Source: JAJCYL01 sp040222875
GTDB taxonomy: Bacteria; Bacteroidota; Bacteroidia; Cytophagales; Cyclobacteriaceae
Reading direction: 5' to 3'
DNA length: 64,000 bases
Assembly: GCA_040222875.1 (NCBI GenBank)
Contig: JAVKCG010000004.1
Span: 372,001-436,000, forward strand
Part shown: positions 17,490-25,767 of the stretch, one piece after another
Layout: every line of letters begins with the position of its first letter
How positions within the stretch are numbered: position 1 is the first letter of the stretch
Notes under the pieces: model-generated
The model's database searches: none
Seen by the model: the letters and a program-made list of their open reading frames with translations, nothing else
What the model was told of the DNA's origin: nothing
Program-made: the position numbers and the translations under genes

Positions 17490-18329
17490 ATGAGCCAGGA
17501 ACTTTTTACTGAAACTTCATTGAAGTGCAGCCGGTTAATTACCAGGCATTACAGCACTTCCTTTTCTTTAGGTATTAAGCTCTTTAGCCCAACATTCAGG
17601 TATCCCATTTATGGTATTTATGGGTTTGTAAGATATGCCGATGAAATAGTAGATACCTTCCACGATTACAATAAACAGGAGTTGCTTCAACGATTTCGCA
17701 ACGATACCTATAAAGCGATCGAGGATAAGATCAGCTTAAACCCCATTCTGAATTCATTCCAGAAAATCGTTCATGAGTATTGCATTGAACAAGAATTAAT
17801 TGATGCTTTTTTGGATAGCATGGAAATGGATTTGCATGACCTGCAATACAATCAGGAACTGTATCGAAAATATATCTATGGATCTGCTGAAGTGGTTGGT
17901 TTAATGTGCTTAAAGGTTTTTTGTGAAAGAGATGACTCCCGATACCAAAAACTTCAGCTACCAGCAAGAAGTCTTGGTGCGGCTTTTCAAAAAGTGAATT
18001 TTTTGAGGGATATAAATAGCGACTTTGTCGATAGGGGTCGGACTTACTTTCCAGGTGTAAATCTCCAAGAATTTAGCTTTCAGGATAAAGCTCAAATTGA
18101 AGCTGACATCCAAAAAGATTTTGAAAAGGCAAGAGAGGGTATTCTGGAGCTACCTTCTGGAGCCAAAGTTGGTGTCTACCTGGCGTATATCTATTATTTG
18201 AAGCTCTTTAAGAAAATTCGGCGTTTGGAGGCTTCGCTTATTCTTTCAAAGCGCATCCGGATTCCTAATCTCATTAAAATCAGCTTACTGCTCAGAACGA
18301 TCTTTTTGTCCAGACTGAGGGTAATTTGA
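17490..18329 (+). CDS. crtB: Phytoene synthase
   Basis: A 279-residue squalene/phytoene synthase family enzyme condensing two geranylgeranyl diphosphates to phytoene. First Asp-rich motif YADEIVD at about 49-55; second motif NFLRDINSDFVDRGRTYFP at about 171-189, followed by the usual substrate-binding Arg/Tyr. The segment STSFSLGIKLF near residue 20 and YGSAEVVGLMCLKVF are also characteristic. It starts directly at the end of crtI with no gap. A GGPP synthase gene (crtE) is not in the window and must be elsewhere. Seventy-two bases separate it from the cyclase gene. Confidence 0.95.
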   Translation: MSQELFTETSLKCSRLITRHYSTSFSLGIKLFSPTFRYPIYGIYGFVRYADEIVDTFHDYNKQELLQRFRNDTYKAIEDKISLNPILNSFQKIVHEYCIEQELIDAFLDSMEMDLHDLQYNQELYRKYIYGSAEVVGLMCLKVFCERDDSRYQKLQLPARSLGAAFQKVNFLRDINSDFVDRGRTYFPGVNLQEFSFQDKAQIEADIQKDFEKAREGILELPSGAKVGVYLAYIYYLKLFKKIRRLEASLILSKRIRIPNLIKISLLLRTIFLSRLRVI

Positions 18330-18401
18330 CATAACATCGAATAACACTGAGTTTTCACCGAGAAACTCCAACATTTGTGAAAATAATTTGATCTTTTTAA
18401 A

Positions 18402-19085
18402 GTGTCTACACCTGCTTATCTCTACATACTCCTTGCTTCACTCAGCATTCCCTTGCTGCGGTCATTTGAGCCGCGGGTGTTTTATATTTCCCGCTGGAAG
18501 CCCCTCTTGATTTCATTCTCGCTTACAGCTCTTTTCTTCATTACTTGGGATATAATATTTACCAAAAATGGTGTTTGGGGCTTTAATCCAAGGTATTTAG
18601 TTGGGATCAATATTATCAATCTCCCAATTGAAGAATGGCTATTTTTCTTCATCATACCCTACAGCAGTGTATTCATTTATGTTTGCCTTAATCACTTTAT
18701 TAGAAAAGATTATCTCAAGGATTTTGGTGTTCCACTAGCAAGATTCGTTGGATTGGCACTCCTCGTTATTGCTCTTTTAAATCCCGGGAGGGCATATACC
18801 TTTTGGAATTTCCTCTTCACTGGGCTCTTTCTCAGTTACCATGGATTTATCTTAAAGAACCATTACCTCGGACGGTTTTGGGTGGCTTACCTAGTGCATT
18901 TAATTCCTTTCTTGATAGTTAATGGAATATTGACCGGTTCCTATGTTGATGAACCGATAGTCTGGTATAACAATGCTGAAAACCTAGGAATTAGAATAGG
19001 CACAATTCCGGTTGAAGACACAGTATATGCTATGCTTCTTTTAATGATGAACATAACATTTTTAGAGCGATTTAGTTCCAAGTAG
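18402..19085 (+). CDS. Lycopene cyclase, CrtYcd (heterodimeric-type fused) family
   Basis: A 227-residue membrane protein with about six to seven helices, starting at GTG 18402. It consists of two tandem lycopene-cyclase domains (about 1-110 and 115-227). Each domain has a conserved acidic patch: NLPIEEWLFFFIIPYSSVF in the first and GTIPVEDTVYAMLLLMMN in the second. FNPRYLVGINI and TFWNFLFTGLFLS are typical of the family. The role is lycopene to beta-carotene (possibly gamma-carotene) in the inner membrane. It is unrelated to the FAD-type CrtY. It lies 72 bases after crtB and 25 bases before ispH. Confidence 0.92.
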   Translation: MSTPAYLYILLASLSIPLLRSFEPRVFYISRWKPLLISFSLTALFFITWDIIFTKNGVWGFNPRYLVGINIINLPIEEWLFFFIIPYSSVFIYVCLNHFIRKDYLKDFGVPLARFVGLALLVIALLNPGRAYTFWNFLFTGLFLSYHGFILKNHYLGRFWVAYLVHLIPFLIVNGILTGSYVDEPIVWYNNAENLGIRIGTIPVEDTVYAMLLLMMNITFLERFSSK

Positions 19086-19110
19086 TGACAATGCTATCTT
19101 TGTTATTCGA

Positions 19111-19965
19111 ATGGAAGAAAAATTGAATCTGACAGTTGATATCGACCCAAGTTCAGGGTTTTGCTTCGGTGTGGTTTATGCCATCGAAATGGCAGAAGAC
19201 ATCCTTGATGAAGAGGGCCAACTTTATTGTTTGGGTGACATTGTTCACAACGATAAAGAAGTAAAGCGACTTGAGGCCAAAGGATTGGAAATTATTGGTC
19301 ACGATGATCTTGAGGATATTAGAAATGCTAAGGTGTTAATCAGGGCTCATGGCGAACCTGCTTCTACCTATCAACTCGCACTTGAAAATGATATTGAACT
19401 GATTGACGCATCCTGTCCGGTAGTTCTGAAACTCCAAAACAGGGTAAAGAATTCATTCGACAACGGCTTACCCATGTATATCTACGGAAAGCATGGCCAT
19501 GCAGAAGTAGCTGGATTATTAGGCCAAACAGGCGGAAATGCGACTGTATTTCAGGATATCTCCGAACTTCAGATTGATAAAATGCCGGGGGAAATCACCC
19601 TGTACAGCCAAACCACCAAAAGCACCGACACACTTTATTCCATTAGGGATTTTCTGGAGTCGAAAGGGATTAAAGTGAACTTTAATGATACAATTTGCCG
19701 TCAGGTATCCAATCGGGATAAAGACCTGCGGCATTTTGCTTTGAAATACGATAAGATACTGTTTGTAGCCGGTCAGAAATCTTCTAATGGCAAGGTGCTC
19801 TTTAACGTTTGCAAAGAAAACAATCCAGATAGTTTCTTTGTTTCTGGTATTGATGAGATTAAAAAGGAGTGGTTTCAGCCAGGTGATACAGTAGGGATAT
19901 GCGGGGCAACTTCCACGCCCATGTGGCTAATGCAAGAAGCTAAAGCTGAATTGATGAAATATTGA
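19111..19965 (+). CDS. ispH: 4-hydroxy-3-methylbut-2-enyl diphosphate reductase
   Basis: A 284-residue iron-sulfur enzyme, the last step of the MEP pathway, giving IPP and DMAPP. The three cluster-binding cysteines are present: C18 in SGFCFGV, C102 in DASCPVV and C196 in NDTICRQV. Conserved His residues sit in GDIVHNDKEV, IRAHGEP and GKHGHAEV. Length is the usual 280-320. Placement inside the carotenoid operon means the precursor supply can rise together with pigment synthesis. Its stop codon is followed by a 110-base spacer with an imperfect palindrome before crtZ. Confidence 0.96.
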   Translation: MEEKLNLTVDIDPSSGFCFGVVYAIEMAEDILDEEGQLYCLGDIVHNDKEVKRLEAKGLEIIGHDDLEDIRNAKVLIRAHGEPASTYQLALENDIELIDASCPVVLKLQNRVKNSFDNGLPMYIYGKHGHAEVAGLLGQTGGNATVFQDISELQIDKMPGEITLYSQTTKSTDTLYSIRDFLESKGIKVNFNDTICRQVSNRDKDLRHFALKYDKILFVAGQKSSNGKVLFNVCKENNPDSFFVSGIDEIKKEWFQPGDTVGICGATSTPMWLMQEAKAELMKY

Positions 19966-19977
19966 ATTGACAGTTTA

Positions 19978-20058
19978 TACACAGAGAAACACGGAGTTTA
20001 CGCAGAGGCACACGGAGAACTCAGTGTAACTCATTATTTCTCGGTGATCCTCTGTGAA
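19978..20058. repeat. Imperfect palindrome between ispH and crtZ
   Basis: The left arm starts CACAGAGAAACACGGAG (about 19980) and the right arm, read in reverse complement, starts CACAGAGGATCACCGAGAAA. In between lie further variants (GCAGAGGCACACGGAG, ACTGAG). A weaker related stretch (ACACTGAGTTTTCACCGAGAAA) sits at about 18343-18365 between crtB and the cyclase gene. These look like copies of a dispersed repeat. Confidence 0.5.
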
Positions 20059-20075
20059 ACAACTTTAGGATTTAA

Positions 20076-20525
20076 ATGGAAACGTTAATCCACATATTGA
20101 TTATAGTCGGCACCTTCCTCTTCATGGAAAGCGTTGCCTGGTTCACCCATAAATACATCATGCATGGTATTCTTTGGAGCTGGCACCGATCGCACCATAC
20201 AATGCATGATCACACCCTTGAGAAAAACGATTTGTTTGCTGTTGTTTTCAGCATACCCAGCATTGCCCTAATTGCCATCGGTCATTACATTGATGGCTGG
20301 GAGATAATTAGATATTTCGGTTATGGTGTAACGTCATACGGAATATTCTACTTTCTCTTTCATGATGTTTTGGTACACCGCCGAATCAAGTTGAAGATTC
20401 ACCCAAAAAGCGGCTATCTAAAGCGAATAATGAATGCCCATTATGTTCATCATAAAAAACACACCAAAGAAGATGGCGAGGCTTTTGGGTTTTTGTGGGC
20501 ATCTAATCGGTACAGTGAGAATTAA
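20076..20525 (+). CDS. crtZ: Beta-carotene hydroxylase
   Basis: A 149-residue di-iron membrane hydroxylase of the fatty-acid-hydroxylase superfamily. The histidine clusters are H25-x4-H30 (HKYIMH), H37-x2-H40-H41 (HRSHH), H96-x4-H101 (HDVLVH) and H122-x2-H125-H126 (HYVHH), the full CrtZ set. There are three to four transmembrane helices. It converts beta-carotene to zeaxanthin, giving a yellow-orange colony pigment. Length is close to bacterial CrtZ (about 150-175). It ends the carotenoid operon; downstream is a decayed gene region on the other strand. Confidence 0.94.
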   Translation: METLIHILIIVGTFLFMESVAWFTHKYIMHGILWSWHRSHHTMHDHTLEKNDLFAVVFSIPSIALIAIGHYIDGWEIIRYFGYGVTSYGIFYFLFHDVLVHRRIKLKIHPKSGYLKRIMNAHYVHHKKHTKEDGEAFGFLWASNRYSEN

Positions 20526-20580
20526 GCTTGATCGAGTAAGCTGATCAATCAGCTCTTAATCTCATTATCAGGTCTGATCA

Positions 20581-20801
20581 TTAAACCCAATTGATCTCAT
20601 ATCGTGTACTTCTACCTTCACCTAATACCAGAAAAGCTTTCAATTCTGCTAGACTTTGCAAATCCCGGGTTGCTCCTGAGGCAATGCTTCAACGATACCT
20701 ATATTTCGGCCTGCTCTTGAAGCAAATTCAAGGAGCAAATCTTCAATTTCTGTAGTGTCAAATTGAAATTCAGGCCAATTTGGTAGTTGCCAATTGTACA
20801 T
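20581..20801 (-). pseudogene. Remnant of a Fic-family gene (N- and C-terminal ends joined, centre deleted)
   Basis: Reading leftward from the ATG at 20799-20801, the first 45 or so codons match the DUF4172 N-terminal domain of Fic proteins (MYNWQLPNWPEFQFD, then LLLEFASRAGRNIGIVEAL). The frame then stops at 20649-20651. In another frame, beginning at about 20667, the sequence reads RDLQSLAELKAFLVLGEG followed by RSTRYEINWV and a stop at 20581-20583, which is the C-terminal winged helix of the same family. The whole catalytic Fic core (HPFxxGNGR) is missing, so this is an internal deletion scar of roughly 300 codons. The surrounding 20526-21066 stretch has no intact gene. Confidence 0.75.
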
Positions 20802-20802
20802 T

Positions 20803-20876
20803 TGAGCCGATTAGCAGGTTTAATCGGCTCAAAAGTAAGTAAAATATGAGCCGAATAGGAGGTTTAATCGGCTCAT
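20803..20876 (-). promoter_or_regulatory. Two tandem palindromic operators in front of the Fic remnant
   Basis: TGAGCCGATTA (20803-20813) and TAATCGGCTCA (20821-20831) are exact inverses around a 7-base spacer. A second copy, ATGAGCCGAATA (20846-20857) with TAATCGGCTCAT (20865-20876), has one mismatch and the same 7-base spacer. The first touches the remnant's start codon. They look like operators for the winged-helix domain of the former Fic protein (autoregulation, inferred). Confidence 0.65.
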
Positions 20877-21066
20877 TCAATGAACCTTTATACTAAATGA
20901 GGCTATAATCTTCTCTGCGAAGCACATCGATCTTTTTAAGCCACTCAGTAAATAATCAAAGCAATTGCCAAATTCATAAATTACCCACCTCAACACATTT
21001 CTCTCCTCCTTCTCCACCCTTTTCCTCATTAATTCATCAATTTTGCGCCCTTAAGTTTTAGAAGGG

Positions 21067-23547
21067 ATGAAAGTCTTAAAGTTTGGGGGTACATCAGTTG
21101 GTTCTGCTGAGAATATTCGGCAAGTAGCATCAATTATTGCAAATTATGTAGATAAAAAAGAACCAATAGCGGTTGTGGTATCAGCAATGAGCGGCGTTAC
21201 TAATCGTCTGATAAAATTAGGTGAGAAAGCTGCCTCAGGTGATGATGAGTGGAAATCTGAGTTGGTCAACCTTCGCAAGCTACACCTGGATACTGCTGAA
21301 AAGCTTTCGGGAGATGGAAATAAAACTATTGAGTTTATCGTCAAATCATTTGAAGATTTAGAGGCGGTATTGACTGGTGTTTATTTGCTTCAGGAGCTTT
21401 CAGACCGAACGTTGGATTTAGTGCAGAGCTTTGGAGAGCGGCTGTCATCTAATATTGTTGCCGACTTCTTGAATTCGCTGAAAATAAATAGCAACGCTGT
21501 TGACACCAGATCACTCATTAAAACTGATACCGAATTCGGAAATGCAACTGTTAATTTCGAAATCACGAATAAGAAAATCCAACAATATTTTGAGGATAAC
21601 CAAGGCGTAGCTGTAATAACCGGTTTTCTCGGCAGCTCTGAGTCAAAACAGACGACCACATTAGGCCGGGGAGGCTCTGACTATACTGCAGCTATTATCG
21701 CGGCAGCTATTGATGCTGACGAAATTGAAATCTGGACAGACGTAGATGGTGTACTCACAGCTGATCCAAGAAAAGTTAAATCAGCTTACTCATTACCGGC
21801 CTTGACTTTTAATGAGGCAATGGAGATGTCGCACTTTGGTGCTAAAGTGATTTACCCACCTACCCTCCAGCCTGCAATTGCCAAGAAAATTGCCCTTAAG
21901 ATCAGGAATACTTTTAATACTGACTTTCCGGGCACATTTATCACTGATAATCCTGAAAAATCGAATTTCCTTGTAAAGGGTATTTCGTCGATTGAACAAG
22001 CCTCACTACTGAGCATTTCAGGTAGTGGCATGATCGGTGTCCCGGGCATGGCATCAAGGTTATTTGGGTCGCTGGCGGCAAAAAACATCAATGTGATCCT
22101 AATAACACAGGCCTCATCAGAGCATTCCATCACATTTGCGGTTAAACCTGATCAAGCTCAAAAAGCGAAAAAGACGATTAAATCGGCCTTCGAATTTGAA
22201 ATTGAAAGAGGCCACATTGACGACATCAAGATTGAGGACAACCTTTCCATAATGGCCGTTATTGGCGAGAACATGAGGGACACGCCGGGAATTGCAGCCA
22301 AAATGTTTACTGCTCTTGGCCGGAATGGCATCAACGTCGTGGCTATAGCACAGGGGTCATCAGAGTTAAATATCTCAATTGTAATCAACCATTCAAACCT
22401 CACCAAAGCGTTGAATGTGTTGCATGAGGCATTTTTCCTGTCTAATCAAAAACAGCTCAATCTATTTCTTGCTGGAACGGGTTTAATTGGCAGCACCCTA
22501 TTGGATCAGGTTAAGGGTAAAAAAGCTGATCTTTCATCTGAGCAAAACCTCAACATCAATTTAGTGGGCATCACAAATAGCCGTCACAGACATTTCAATG
22601 ATGACGGTATCGATCTTAATGGCTGGAAGGATAAAATTGACTACCCGGGTAGGCGGGTTAATACAACGTCTTTCATCGATCAAATGATTAAAATAAACCT
22701 GCCAAATAGCGTATTCATTGATTGTACTTCCAGTGAAGAAGTGGTTAGTCATTACCAACGGATACTTGAATCTAGCATATCAGTTGTGACCCCAAATAAA
22801 TTGGCCAATTCTGGAAGTCAGAAGGTTTATAAAACCCTTAAAAAGACTGCGTTCGATCATGGGGTAAAGTTTCTCTATGAGACCAATGTGGGTGCTGGTT
22901 TGCCCATTATCACTACCATGAATGATCTCAAGAGCAGCGGTGATGAAATCCTGGAAATTGAGGGCATCCTTTCTGGTACGATCTCATACATATTTAACAG
23001 CTTCACTGGAGACAAGAAATTCTCAGAAGTAGTGAAAGAGGCCAAGTCAAAGGGTTTGACTGAACCCGACCCGCGGGATGACCTTAACGGGATGGATGTA
23101 GCGAGGAAAATATTAATCCTCTCAAGAGAGGCCGGTTATGAGCTGGAGTTGGATGATGTGAAAATTGAGTCTATTTTACCTGAATCATGCTTCAAGGCGC
23201 CCTCCATTGATACGTTTTTTGAAGAACTAGAAAAGATTGACAACCAATTAGAGGACCTTAAAATCGCAGCTAATAAAGATGGCAAAGTGCTCCGGTATAT
23301 AGCCTCTATGAAAAATGGGAAGGCTTCAATTAAACTTGAAAAAGTTGGTGCTGAGCATCCATTTCATAACCTCTTTGTGAGTGATAATATTGTTCTGTTC
23401 ACCACGAAAAGGTACAATGAACGACCTCTCGTGGTTAAAGGGCCGGGGGCAGGTGCTGAAGTTACGGCGGCAGGTGTTTTCGCAGAGATCGTCAGTATTA
23501 GCAATTACTTATCACCTGAAAACCTGAAATTGACTAATGGCGGATAG
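21067..23547 (+). CDS. thrA: Bifunctional aspartokinase / homoserine dehydrogenase
   Basis: An 826-residue fusion enzyme, the usual ThrA length (about 815-820). The aspartokinase starts at residue 1 (MKVLKFGGTSVGSAENI) and has TLGRGGSDYTAA and EIWTDVDGVLTADPR. Two ACT domains (about 315-455; LSISGSGMIGVPGMASRLF, then ENMRDTPGIAAKMF) give allosteric feedback. The homoserine dehydrogenase begins with FLAGTGLIGSTLL (about 465) and includes TPNKLANSG, ETNVGAGLPIITTMNDL and the signature GLTEPDPRDDLNGMDVARK. It catalyses the first and third steps from aspartate toward threonine. It overlaps thrB by 11 bases. I saw no leader peptide with runs of Thr/Ile codons upstream. Confidence 0.97.
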   Translation: MKVLKFGGTSVGSAENIRQVASIIANYVDKKEPIAVVVSAMSGVTNRLIKLGEKAASGDDEWKSELVNLRKLHLDTAEKLSGDGNKTIEFIVKSFEDLEAVLTGVYLLQELSDRTLDLVQSFGERLSSNIVADFLNSLKINSNAVDTRSLIKTDTEFGNATVNFEITNKKIQQYFEDNQGVAVITGFLGSSESKQTTTLGRGGSDYTAAIIAAAIDADEIEIWTDVDGVLTADPRKVKSAYSLPALTFNEAMEMSHFGAKVIYPPTLQPAIAKKIALKIRNTFNTDFPGTFITDNPEKSNFLVKGISSIEQASLLSISGSGMIGVPGMASRLFGSLAAKNINVILITQASSEHSITFAVKPDQAQKAKKTIKSAFEFEIERGHIDDIKIEDNLSIMAVIGENMRDTPGIAAKMFTALGRNGINVVAIAQGSSELNISIVINHSNLTKALNVLHEAFFLSNQKQLNLFLAGTGLIGSTLLDQVKGKKADLSSEQNLNINLVGITNSRHRHFNDDGIDLNGWKDKIDYPGRRVNTTSFIDQMIKINLPNSVFIDCTSSEEVVSHYQRILESSISVVTPNKLANSGSQKVYKTLKKTAFDHGVKFLYETNVGAGLPIITTMNDLKSSGDEILEIEGILSGTISYIFNSFTGDKKFSEVVKEAKSKGLTEPDPRDDLNGMDVARKILILSREAGYELELDDVKIESILPESCFKAPSIDTFFEELEKIDNQLEDLKIAANKDGKVLRYIASMKNGKASIKLEKVGAEHPFHNLFVSDNIVLFTTKRYNERPLVVKGPGAGAEVTAAGVFAEIVSISNYLSPENLKLTNGG

Positions 23548-24472
23548 CATAAAGGTTTTTGCTCCAGCATCAGTTGGCAATGCCTGCGTGGGCTTTGATG
23601 TTTTGGGCTTTGCTGTTGATGAGCCTGGGGATGAGTTGATTTTATCAAAATGTGACCAAAAGGGAATCACAATCAAGGAGATAACCGGTGACGATGGCAG
23701 GTTATCAATTGACCCAACAAAAAACACAGCTACCATTGCTATCGATGCGTTTTTAAAAGAGTTCGAAATTGAGGGTGGTATCGAAGTTATCTTGAATAAA
23801 AAGATGCCTTTTGGGAGTGGGCTAGGCTCAAGTGCCGCAAGTGCTGTAGGGGGGGCCTTTGCTGCCAATGAGTTATTTAACAAACCCTTCCCTCTCGAAA
23901 AAGTCCTTGAATTCGCAATGGAAGGCGAATTCTTTGCCAGTGGGGCTCATCATGCTGATAATGTTGCTCCATGTTTATATGGAGGCATGACATTGGTTAG
24001 GAATAATTCTCCATTCGATATTATCAAAATACCAGTACCCGATGACATCTGGGTAGTTTTGTTATATCCCGAAGTAGAGATCAAAACCTCCGAGGCAAGA
24101 GGCTTACTTCCATATGAAATACCCCTTAAGACTGCATCAAAACAGTGGGCAAATATGGGTGGGTTCATTGCGGGTTTAATGGGAAACGACAAAGACCTCA
24201 TAAGCAGATCGATGAAAGACTACATCGCAGAACCATACCGGGCCAAGTTGATACCGGGTTTCTTTGAAATCAAAGATGCAGCATTAAAAGCCAGTGCTTT
24301 GGGGTTTAGTATATCAGGCTCAGGGCCTACGATGTTTGCGCTGGCAGTTGGCAAAAAACAAGCCGAACTAATCGGAAAAGCAATGTGCAAATATTATGTA
24401 GACAAAGGCATTAATCACCAATTGTTTATCTCACAAATTAACCAGCAAGGGCCAAGAATACTTTCCAAATGA
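23537..24472 (+). CDS. thrB: Homoserine kinase
   Basis: A 311-residue GHMP-superfamily kinase phosphorylating homoserine. The N-terminal KVFAPASVGNACVGFDVLGFA is the family start, the ATP-binding glycine loop is MPFGSGLGSSAASAVGGAF (about 94-112), and the C-terminal GFSISGSGPTMFAL motif follows (about 253-266). Length matches the family (about 300-310). Its start overlaps thrA by 11 bases and its end overlaps thrC by 4, so the three proteins are translationally coupled. Confidence 0.96.
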   Translation: MADSIKVFAPASVGNACVGFDVLGFAVDEPGDELILSKCDQKGITIKEITGDDGRLSIDPTKNTATIAIDAFLKEFEIEGGIEVILNKKMPFGSGLGSSAASAVGGAFAANELFNKPFPLEKVLEFAMEGEFFASGAHHADNVAPCLYGGMTLVRNNSPFDIIKIPVPDDIWVVLLYPEVEIKTSEARGLLPYEIPLKTASKQWANMGGFIAGLMGNDKDLISRSMKDYIAEPYRAKLIPGFFEIKDAALKASALGFSISGSGPTMFALAVGKKQAELIGKAMCKYYVDKGINHQLFISQINQQGPRILSK

Positions 24473-25767
24473 ACTATTACAGCACTAAACGAATAAGCCC
24501 TGAGGTTGCACTAAAAGAGGCTGTCTTAAAAGGGTTGCCTGACGATAACGGCCTTTATATGCCTAAAGCAATCCCCAAATTGGATGTATCAGTCCTACAG
24601 AAATCTCATCAAATGAGTTTTCAGGACATCGCCTTCGAAATGGCCTGCTGTTTAATCGAACCTGATGTGCCCAGGGCGAAACTTGAAGAGATTATAAATG
24701 ATGCCTTCAACTTTGAGATACCCCTAACTCAGCTTGATGCTAACATCCATATCCTGGAATTGTTCCATGGGCCGACTCATGCCTTCAAAGATTTCGGGGC
24801 AAGGTTCATGGCCAGGCTGATGGCATATTTCCTTAAAGACAACAATACTGACGTCAACATTCTTGTGGCTACCTCAGGGGATACTGGCAGTGCCGTTGCT
24901 CAGGGCTTTCTAGGAGTAGATGGAGTAAAAGTCACCTTACTCTATCCAAGTGGAAAAGTGAGTGATTTGCAAGAAAAGCAGCTGACAACATGCGGTCAAA
25001 ATATCACCGCTTTGGAAGTTGATGGCACTTTTGACGACTGTCAGAAAATGGTGAAAGAGGCATTTCTTAATCAAGAGTTGAACAAGAAATTTTATCTAAC
25101 ATCAGCCAACAGCATCAATATCGCAAGGCTAATTCCGCAGTCATTTTATTACCTCTATGCCTGGTCAAGGTTAAAAGAGTCCAATGAAAACATCGTTTTT
25201 TCAGTGCCCAGTGGAAACTTCGGCAACCTCTGTGGAGGCCTCCTAGCAAGAGAAATGCGGATGCCTGTTGATCATTTTGTGGCTGCAACCAACATTAATA
25301 AAATAGTGCCTGAGTATCTGGAATCTGGCTTATTTAATCCCAAACCGTCTACGCAAACGCTGGCCAACGCTATGGATGTTGGCAACCCTTCCAACTTTCC
25401 AAGATTAAAAGCTCTACTGGGGGATGATGTGAGCGATATACGCAATCATATATTCGGCACTTATTATACTGACGACCAAACCCTTGACGTCATTTCCGAG
25501 GTGTACGACAATTTTGATTATTTCATTTGCCCACATAGTGCCATCGGCTATCAAGGCCTGAAGCATTATTTGAATGATAAACCCGGGTCAGTTGGAATAA
25601 GCCTTGCAACAGCTCATCCGGCGAAGTTTATTGATACCGTTGAAAGAGCGACCGGCAGTGATTTTGCTATGCCGAAAACACTCGAAGAAGTAATGAGTAA
25701 ACCGAAGCAGTCGATTAAAATCGGCAATAACTTCCAAAACCTCAGAGATTATCTTATTAGTGATTAG
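24469..25767 (+). CDS. thrC: Threonine synthase
   Basis: A 432-residue PLP enzyme of the fold-type II family converting O-phosphohomoserine to threonine. The N-terminal YYSTKRISPEVALKEAVLKG is typical of the ThrC class that includes E. coli. The PLP lysine lies in GPTHAFKDFGARF (about 100-112), and LVATSGDTGSAVAQGFL and SVPSGNFGNLCGGLLA bind phosphate. It starts inside the last codons of thrB (ATGA overlap). Its 3' end overlaps by 4 bases with the convergent membrane-protein gene, leaving no room for a terminator between them. Confidence 0.96.
   Translation: MNYYSTKRISPEVALKEAVLKGLPDDNGLYMPKAIPKLDVSVLQKSHQMSFQDIAFEMACCLIEPDVPRAKLEEIINDAFNFEIPLTQLDANIHILELFHGPTHAFKDFGARFMARLMAYFLKDNNTDVNILVATSGDTGSAVAQGFLGVDGVKVTLLYPSGKVSDLQEKQLTTCGQNITALEVDGTFDDCQKMVKEAFLNQELNKKFYLTSANSINIARLIPQSFYYLYAWSRLKESNENIVFSVPSGNFGNLCGGLLAREMRMPVDHFVAATNINKIVPEYLESGLFNPKPSTQTLANAMDVGNPSNFPRLKALLGDDVSDIRNHIFGTYYTDDQTLDVISEVYDNFDYFICPHSAIGYQGLKHYLNDKPGSVGISLATAHPAKFIDTVERATGSDFAMPKTLEEVMSKPKQSIKIGNNFQNLRDYLISD

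Noticed and set aside
20877..21066. Threonine-operon leader peptide or attenuator
   Set aside because: No short open frame rich in Thr/Ile codons and no alternative hairpin pair ahead of thrA was found.
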